Source of the DNA: Aquimarina sp.
Lineage (GTDB): Bacteria; Bacteroidota; Bacteroidia; Flavobacteriales; Flavobacteriaceae
NCBI GenBank assembly: GCA_020628975.1
Contig: JAHDEF010000085.1
Location: forward strand, 1-6,009
DNA length: 6,009 nucleotides
Direction of reading: 5' to 3'
A program made the position numbers and the translations under genes. The notes beneath the pieces were generated by a model, which saw only the letters and a program-made list of their open reading frames with translations, made no database searches and was not told the origin of the DNA. Positions 1-3,976 of the stretch are shown here, one piece after another (position 1 is the first letter of the stretch; each line of letters begins with the position of its first letter).

Positions 1-299
1 CATTTTTCAAAATTATACCTCCTGAAAAGTTTGTGTTTTTTGAAATTTTGAACATCAGCCCAAGATATTGTTGGCGGTTCACTAACCCCTATACCTTTCA
101 AATTTTTAGATTGCACCATCATTTCAGAAAACTGCAACATTATTTTTTTAGGATCACAGCCTCGATTTCCACAAGTTCCTCCGTACTCTCTAATGTCTGA
201 TATCGCAACACGCAGACCTGAGTCGGCGCACATAGCTGCCGTTTTTCTACCTGCTACTCCACTCCCTATAACAAAGACATCGTATTTTTTTTCTATCAT
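1..299 (-). CDS. Class I pyridine nucleotide-disulfide oxidoreductase (flavoprotein), N-terminal fragment
   Basis: The frame opens at an ATG (297-299) and is uninterrupted for 99 codons to the left edge, so only the N-terminal FAD-binding part is present; members of this family are usually about 450 residues. Residues 6-17 carry the beta-alpha-beta dinucleotide fold with G12-S-G14-V-A-G17 (GxGxxG). D35 closes the second strand, where an acidic residue contacts the FAD ribose. Residues 40-52 read GGTCGNRGCDPKK, the redox-active CxxxxC disulfide (C43, C48) followed by PKK, as in glutathione reductase, mercuric reductase and dihydrolipoyl dehydrogenase. The spacer is G-N-R-G rather than the V-N-V-G of textbook members, and D49 precedes PKK. 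This resembles a less characterised branch usually annotated only as NAD(P)/FAD-dependent oxidoreductase. The electron acceptor cannot be assigned because the NAD(P) and dimerisation domains lie outside the window. It is probably a cytosolic FAD homodimer. It has its own candidate promoter and is separated from ribBA by 220 nt and a hairpin, so it is probably not in that operon. Confidence 0.9.
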   Translation of the reverse strand, partial: MIEKKYDVFVIGSGVAGRKTAAMCADSGLRVAISDIREYGGTCGNRGCDPKKIMLQFSEMMVQSKNLKGIGVSEPPTISWADVQNFKKHKLFRRYNFEK

Positions 300-370
300 A
301 ATTTAGATTTTGTGACATTCATTATGAAAACTAATTCAAAACATAAAGCTTATATCAATCATAAAATTTA

Positions 371-401
371 CAAAAATATAAACCTTATACTATGGTCGGA
401 A
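371..401 (-). promoter_or_regulatory. Candidate Bacteroidota-type promoter for the flavoprotein gene
   Basis: Read on the minus strand, TATTTTTG at 378-371 matches the Bacteroidota -7 consensus TAnnTTTG perfectly. It lies about 70 nt before the ATG at 299, a reasonable leader length. At a 19-nt spacer the -33 position (401-398) reads TTCC instead of TTTG, only a half match; a good TTTG exists further upstream, but with a 31-nt spacer. The gap is very A+T-rich, so a chance match is possible. Confidence 0.35.
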
Positions 402-489
402 CTATATCACAAAACTTAATAGAAAATATACTTGAAGAAATAATTAAAAATAAAAGACTGTAATTTGCAAGAAGCCCTCTTTAAATTGA

Positions 490-516
490 CACCTTAAAAA
501 AATCGCATTTAAGGTG
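490..516 (-). terminator. Inverted repeat downstream of ribBA, probable terminator
   Basis: CACCTTAAA (490-498) and TTTAAGGTG (508-516) form a perfect 9-bp stem around a 9-nt loop, starting 3 nt after the ribBA stop codon at 520-522. On the minus strand the sequence after the stem is TCAATTTAA, so the U-tract is weak. The position at the gene end, the perfect pairing and the following candidate promoter suggest that transcription ends or is 3'-processed here. There is no U-tract on the other side, which argues for minus-strand use. Confidence 0.5.
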
Positions 517-519
517 CTA

Positions 520-1656
520 TTAATAACTTATATAATTTGAAATTTCTAAACCATAGCCGTGCATTCCTACCCGCTTTTTATATTCTGAATTAGAAATAAG
601 GCTAACTTTTTTAATGTTTAAATCATGAAGAATTTGTGCTCCGATACCATAATCCTTAACATCCATAGGTAACTTGGGCACTTTGGAGATTTCATCTTTC
701 GATTGATTTTCACGTAATTTTTTTAGTCTCCCCAACACATTTACCGCTTCTTGTTCTTGATTGATAAAAATCATAGCGCCTTTGCCATTTTCATTTATAA
801 CTTTGAACATACGCTCTAAACGTTCATCAACTTCGCTGGCTAGCACACTTAAAATATCGTTACTAAATAAAGTAGAATTGATTCGCGTGGGAACTTCTTC
901 ATTTTCTGACCAAGTTCCTTTAGTCAACGCAATATGTACTTGATTGTTGGTAGTTTGCTGATAAGCACGTAATCGAAACGCACCAAAACGAGTATTTATA
1001 TTGAAGTCTTCTTCTTTATCTATTAAAGAATCAAATTGCATTCTATAAGCTACTAAGGCTTCTATTGAAACAAGCTTTAGATCAAACTTTTTGGCAATTT
1101 CTACCAATTGCGGAAGCCTAGCCATAGTACCATCTTCATTCATAATTTCTACAATTACACCTGCGGGTTGAAAACCTGCTAGTCTTGCAAAATCAATCGC
1201 TGCTTCTGTATGACCTGTTCTTCTTAATACACCGCCTTCTTTAGCCCGTAACGGGAAAATATGACCTGGACGAGATAATTCATGAGGTTTAATTTCAGGA
1301 TTTACCAATGCCTGAATGGTTTTAGCACGATCGCTAGCAGAAATTCCTGTAGTTACCCCATACCCATGTAAATCTACCGAAACAGTAAAAGCGGTTTTCA
1401 TAGGATCTGTATTGGTATTTACCATCATATGTAAATCCAATTCATCACAACGCTGTTCCGTTAATGGAGCGCATATTAATCCCTTACCATGAGTTGCCAT
1501 AAAATTGATCATCTCGGGAGTTACCGTTTCAGATGCAGCAAGAAAATCGCCTTCATTTTCACGGTTTGCATCATCGACCACGATAATTACTTTTCCTTTC
1601 TTAATGTCTTCTATAGCCGATTCAATAGAATCTAATGAATATGATGTAGTGCTCAA
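520..1656 (-). CDS. ribB: 3,4-dihydroxy-2-butanone-4-phosphate synthase fused to a degenerate GTP cyclohydrolase II domain (RibBX-like)
   Basis: A cytosolic riboflavin-pathway enzyme of 378 residues. Residues 1-205 are a full RibB domain, which converts ribulose 5-phosphate to 3,4-dihydroxy-2-butanone 4-phosphate plus formate. Visible motifs are DDANRENEGDF (28-38, acidic metal-binding loop), HGKGLICAP (56-64), TAFTVSVD (88-95), VTTGISASDRA (101-111), SRPGHIFPL (128-136) and RRTGHTEA (145-152, with the metal-ligand His at 149). Residues about 218-378 align in layout with GTP cyclohydrolase II, but this half has no cysteine at all. The zinc motif (C-x10-C-x-C in E. coli RibA) is replaced by residues around 255-280, and the RQEGRGIG-type catalytic loop by NQEQEAVNVLG (299-309). 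Only the late DYGIGAQIL segment (335-343) and HGYGLEI (366-372) stay close to the family. GTP cyclohydrolase activity is therefore unlikely, and databases will still call it bifunctional ribBA. The start is TTG: an in-frame TAA lies 9 codons upstream with no ATG between, and the next in-frame ATG is codon 49, inside the catalytic domain. No FMN riboswitch fits in the 90-nt leader. Confidence 0.93.
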   Translation of the reverse strand: MSTTSYSLDSIESAIEDIKKGKVIIVVDDANRENEGDFLAASETVTPEMINFMATHGKGLICAPLTEQRCDELDLHMMVNTNTDPMKTAFTVSVDLHGYGVTTGISASDRAKTIQALVNPEIKPHELSRPGHIFPLRAKEGGVLRRTGHTEAAIDFARLAGFQPAGVIVEIMNEDGTMARLPQLVEIAKKFDLKLVSIEALVAYRMQFDSLIDKEEDFNINTRFGAFRLRAYQQTTNNQVHIALTKGTWSENEEVPTRINSTLFSNDILSVLASEVDERLERMFKVINENGKGAMIFINQEQEAVNVLGRLKKLRENQSKDEISKVPKLPMDVKDYGIGAQILHDLNIKKVSLISNSEYKKRVGMHGYGLEISNYISY

Positions 1657-1674
1657 TGCTGTGTATTTGGTAAT

Positions 1675-1709
1675 GACTTTTTAAAAACTATTTAAAAGGT
1701 CTTTTTTTT
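1675..1709. repeat. Imperfect A+T-rich inverted repeat with adjacent T8/A8 run in the ribB leader
   Basis: Positions 1675-1701 can fold into a stem of about 10 pairs with one mismatch and a 5-nt loop (GAC...GTC ends, TTTT/AAAA and AAA/TTT inside). On the plus strand it is followed by eight T residues (1702-1709), giving the look of an intrinsic terminator facing the 3' end of the permease gene; no plus-strand gene needs one. On the minus strand the structure ends 18 nt before the TTG of ribB, so it would sit in the leader. The stem is nearly all A-T, so its stability and role are doubtful. Just upstream on the minus strand, TATCTTTA (1726-1719) is a 7/8 match to the Bacteroidota -7 element, but no -33 TTTG is correctly placed. 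Confidence 0.25.
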
Positions 1710-1746
1710 AATATAGGATAAAGATACTTTTTAATGAGAAAGCTTC

Positions 1747-3225
1747 CTAGCTTGAAACCTCGGAATTCATTTTCTTCTTTTTCGCAAAACGTTTGCTTAA
1801 CCAAACGAAAAAAGGTTCCAAATTAATTAACTTCTTATCGGTTGTGGCTTGGTAAGTGAATAAAATTCCTAAGGGTGTAAAAATAATGGTTGACAACCAA
1901 GTGGCTAAAAATGGACTTATACTACCATCTTCCGCTGCATTTTTGGCGAATATTCCTGAAAAATAGTATACTAAAAATAAACCGATGGCATACAAAAATG
2001 GTAAGCCAAGCCCTCCTTTTCTAATAATAGCGCCAATGGGTGCACCCAAAAAGAATAACACGATACAGCCAAATGCTAAAGCGAATTTTTCGTGTAATGC
2101 AATTTCAAATTTATTAATACGAGACGTATCTTTTTTTAGGCTTTTAATTTCAGAATCAATTCTAGAAAGAGAACTTTTAACATCACGTTTGGCTTCATTT
2201 AATATCGATATTCGTTGACCGTAATCAGCAATATCCAATATATGATTGGGATATTCCTCGGTAACACATGGTTTTTCAATATTTTTATTAAATAACGTTT
2301 TTTTCTTTTTGTCTGTTCGTAATAAAATTCCCGTAGAACGCGTAAACATACGCTCTTTAAAATATTGCCTGTTTTTATTTATAGCTGTAGAAAAAGTATC
2401 TATATCCTTAGAAAGTGTTTGGATATTAAGCATTTTACGATTTTTCGCATAATCACTCTCTGAAATTTCAACATCATCAAACGTAGTAAAATCTCGATTA
2501 ATTTCGTATTCTTTGAAATCACTTTTCACAAAAGGTAATTTCTTTTTGTCTTTATATTTTTTAGGGAGAATGTTGTTATAATAATGCCCGTCATACAAAG
2601 CAATAGTTAAAATATTACTATTGATAGCACTTTTCAATTCTCCTGATTTAGCTTTAATTACAGTATAGTTCCCTTTTTGTTTTGGATTCTCTTTGTGAAT
2701 GATTACATCTTCAAGAAATTGATCATTTTCTCCATATTTTCTAGCCACTTTAATACTAATATCTCCTAACTGATTAAATTGATTGGCAACTATAGCTCGT
2801 GCTGGTTTTTGTTTAACAACACTTCTTCTTAAATTGATAAATTGTTTATATGAATATGGAATTACGGTGTCTGCAAAAAAGAAAGTAGCAATGCTTAAGC
2901 CAACAATGAATATACTAAGTGAGCGCATGGCACGACTAAGAGAAATTCCTGTAGATTTCATTGCAGCAAACTCGTAATGCGCAGAAAAATCGCCAAAAAC
3001 CATAATCGATGCCAATAAAATACTTAATGGAAAAGTAAGAGGCACCGTAATCGGAATACTATAAATAATAAATTTAAGGAATACGGCTAATTCCAGATCT
3101 TTCCCAGCAAACTCTGCGATGTACAACCAGACTGTTTGCAGCACCATCAGAAACGTCCAAATAACTAGTAGTACTAAAAACCTTTGTAAAAAGGTGGTAA
3201 AAATGTAACGATCAATAAGCTTCAC
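1747..3225 (-). CDS. LptF/LptG-family (YjgP/YjgQ) permease, LPS export ABC transporter subunit
   Basis: An inner-membrane protein of 492 residues of the YjgP/YjgQ family. With the ATPase LptB, the family extracts LPS from the inner membrane and passes it to the periplasmic Lpt bridge. Hydrophobic segments at about 13-36, 50-76 and 101-122 (three N-terminal helices) and 380-402, 408-428 and 435-458 (three C-terminal helices) give the family's six-TM topology around a periplasmic domain (123-379). The C-terminal half has a highly recognisable stretch from 376 on (ALHEKFALAFGC, FFLGAPIGAIIRKGGLGLPF at 391-410). E. coli LptF and LptG have roughly 360 residues; the extra length here is in the periplasmic part, including a Lys-rich region and a charged, probably coiled-coil segment at 338-372. 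F versus G cannot be decided from sequence alone. The start is GTG (3223-3225), directly preceded by an in-frame TAA. The first in-frame ATG is codon 27, inside TM1, so GTG is required to keep the conserved MKLIDRYI N-terminus. It follows lolA by 94 nt. Confidence 0.93.
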   Translation of the reverse strand: MKLIDRYIFTTFLQRFLVLLVIWTFLMVLQTVWLYIAEFAGKDLELAVFLKFIIYSIPITVPLTFPLSILLASIMVFGDFSAHYEFAAMKSTGISLSRAMRSLSIFIVGLSIATFFFADTVIPYSYKQFINLRRSVVKQKPARAIVANQFNQLGDISIKVARKYGENDQFLEDVIIHKENPKQKGNYTVIKAKSGELKSAINSNILTIALYDGHYYNNILPKKYKDKKKLPFVKSDFKEYEINRDFTTFDDVEISESDYAKNRKMLNIQTLSKDIDTFSTAINKNRQYFKERMFTRSTGILLRTDKKKKTLFNKNIEKPCVTEEYPNHILDIADYGQRISILNEAKRDVKSSLSRIDSEIKSLKKDTSRINKFEIALHEKFALAFGCIVLFFLGAPIGAIIRKGGLGLPFLYAIGLFLVYYFSGIFAKNAAEDGSISPFLATWLSTIIFTPLGILFTYQATTDKKLINLEPFFVWLSKRFAKKKKMNSEVSS

Positions 3226-3319
3226 TTATGCTATTTTTGGGATCCGTTGTCGATATGCGGTAACGATTAACAGTATTTTCTAATATTCATTAAAAAATAT
3301 AAGTTAACGCATACACTTA
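3226..3319. other. lolA-permease intergenic gap with a locally G+C-richer segment
   Basis: This 94-nt spacer has two parts. The half next to the lolA stop is extremely A+T-rich; a 5-bp TAAGT/ACTTA stem there is followed on the minus strand by ATATTTTTT, at best a weak terminator. The half next to the permease start (about 3240-3270) is clearly richer in G+C than the other spacers, with several CG dinucleotides. I found no good TAnnTTTG promoter element, no Shine-Dalgarno sequence and no convincing long hairpin. Read-through from ftsK-lolA into the permease is therefore plausible but unproven. Confidence 0.4.
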
Positions 3320-3976
3320 CTAGTCTAAGTTGTTGATATAATAACCATCGTATTTTGACTTATTAAATTGAAATAACGTGGATGATAAAGGCTGATTGGT
3401 TTTAAAGTTGGTTACGGTAATTGTAATTTCCGAACCGTTTGCTTGAGATATGATTTGATTGTAAATATGCTTGGTTTGTTTATCGATACCCAATAGGATG
3501 AATTTAAATTCTTTGTTGCCTGAAGTTGGTGTTAATTTTACATATTGAATTTTTCTACCTTGAACATTTTGCTCGATGTCCATTTTTGCTTGATAGCCTT
3601 TTTCAAAAAACGTAAGCATATTTGATGGCGTTAAAGTATCTTCTTGCGATGGTGATGAAATATTAATTTCTTCATCTTCCGCACTAATTTGATAGATTTT
3701 ATTTCCATCAAACAACACCTTGCCACCAAAAAGATCTAACACATATTTATCGCCTTGTAGCTTAACACTACCTCTTGTTTCTTCCTTTGAACTTGTTGCA
3801 TTATTACTTAACTCATATTTAAAATCAATACTAATATTGTCGTATGATTTTACTTTTTGCGCTACTTGCGATAACAACTCATTGGCTGTTTGCGCTTGAA
3901 TTGAACTCCCCAAAAGGAATAAACATACAACACTACTAAATAAGGTTTTCAATACTTTCATATAGCTATTATTCAT
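3320..3976 (-). CDS. lolA: LolA-like periplasmic outer-membrane lipoprotein carrier
   Basis: A protein of 218 residues in the long form. Residues 6-28 are a Sec signal peptide: MKVLK, a hydrophobic core (TLFSSVVCLFLLGSS), then likely cleavage after A28 (SIQA|Q). C18 lies inside the core and not in a lipobox, so the mature protein should be soluble in the periplasm. LolA proteins take lipoproteins released by LolCDE and carry them to the outer membrane in a hydrophobic half-barrel. Family features seen are the N-terminal helix ANELLSQVAQKVKSYDN (31-47), the strand pair ISIDFKYELS (48-57), GSVKLQGDKYVLDL (69-82), DGNKIYQIS (90-98), TPSNMLTFFEKGY (116-128) and a closing ITVTNFKTNQPLSSTLFQF (186-204). 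The length is typical. The ATG at 3974-3976 overlaps the ftsK stop by 8 nt; the ATG at 3959-3961 (codon 6) gives a more canonical signal peptide and begins 7 nt after that stop, so either could be the true start. Both positions indicate cotranscription with ftsK. Identity is by family resemblance only; cargo is unknown. Confidence 0.88.
   Translation of the reverse strand: MNNSYMKVLKTLFSSVVCLFLLGSSIQAQTANELLSQVAQKVKSYDNISIDFKYELSNNATSSKEETRGSVKLQGDKYVLDLFGGKVLFDGNKIYQISAEDEEINISSPSQEDTLTPSNMLTFFEKGYQAKMDIEQNVQGRKIQYVKLTPTSGNKEFKFILLGIDKQTKHIYNQIISQANGSEITITVTNFKTNQPLSSTLFQFNKSKYDGYYINNLD

Noticed and set aside
761..943. Plus-strand open frame of about 60 codons inside the riboflavin gene
   Set aside because: It lies entirely antisense to the C-terminal half of the RibB fusion, has no recognisable domain and no promoter.
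1657..1746. Possible FMN (RFN) riboswitch upstream of the riboflavin gene
   Set aside because: The gap is only 90 nt, almost purely A+T, and lacks the G-rich conserved core of the RFN element.
1741..1754. AAGCT/AGCTT 5-bp stem around the permease stop codon as a terminator
   Set aside because: The stem is too short, overlaps the stop codon and is not followed by a U-tract on the minus strand.
1985..2977. Three plus-strand open frames (1985-2218, 2246-2452, 2783-2977) antisense to the permease gene
   Set aside because: Each mirrors conserved permease codons; the translations show no domain, and open antisense frames are expected in A+T-rich genes.
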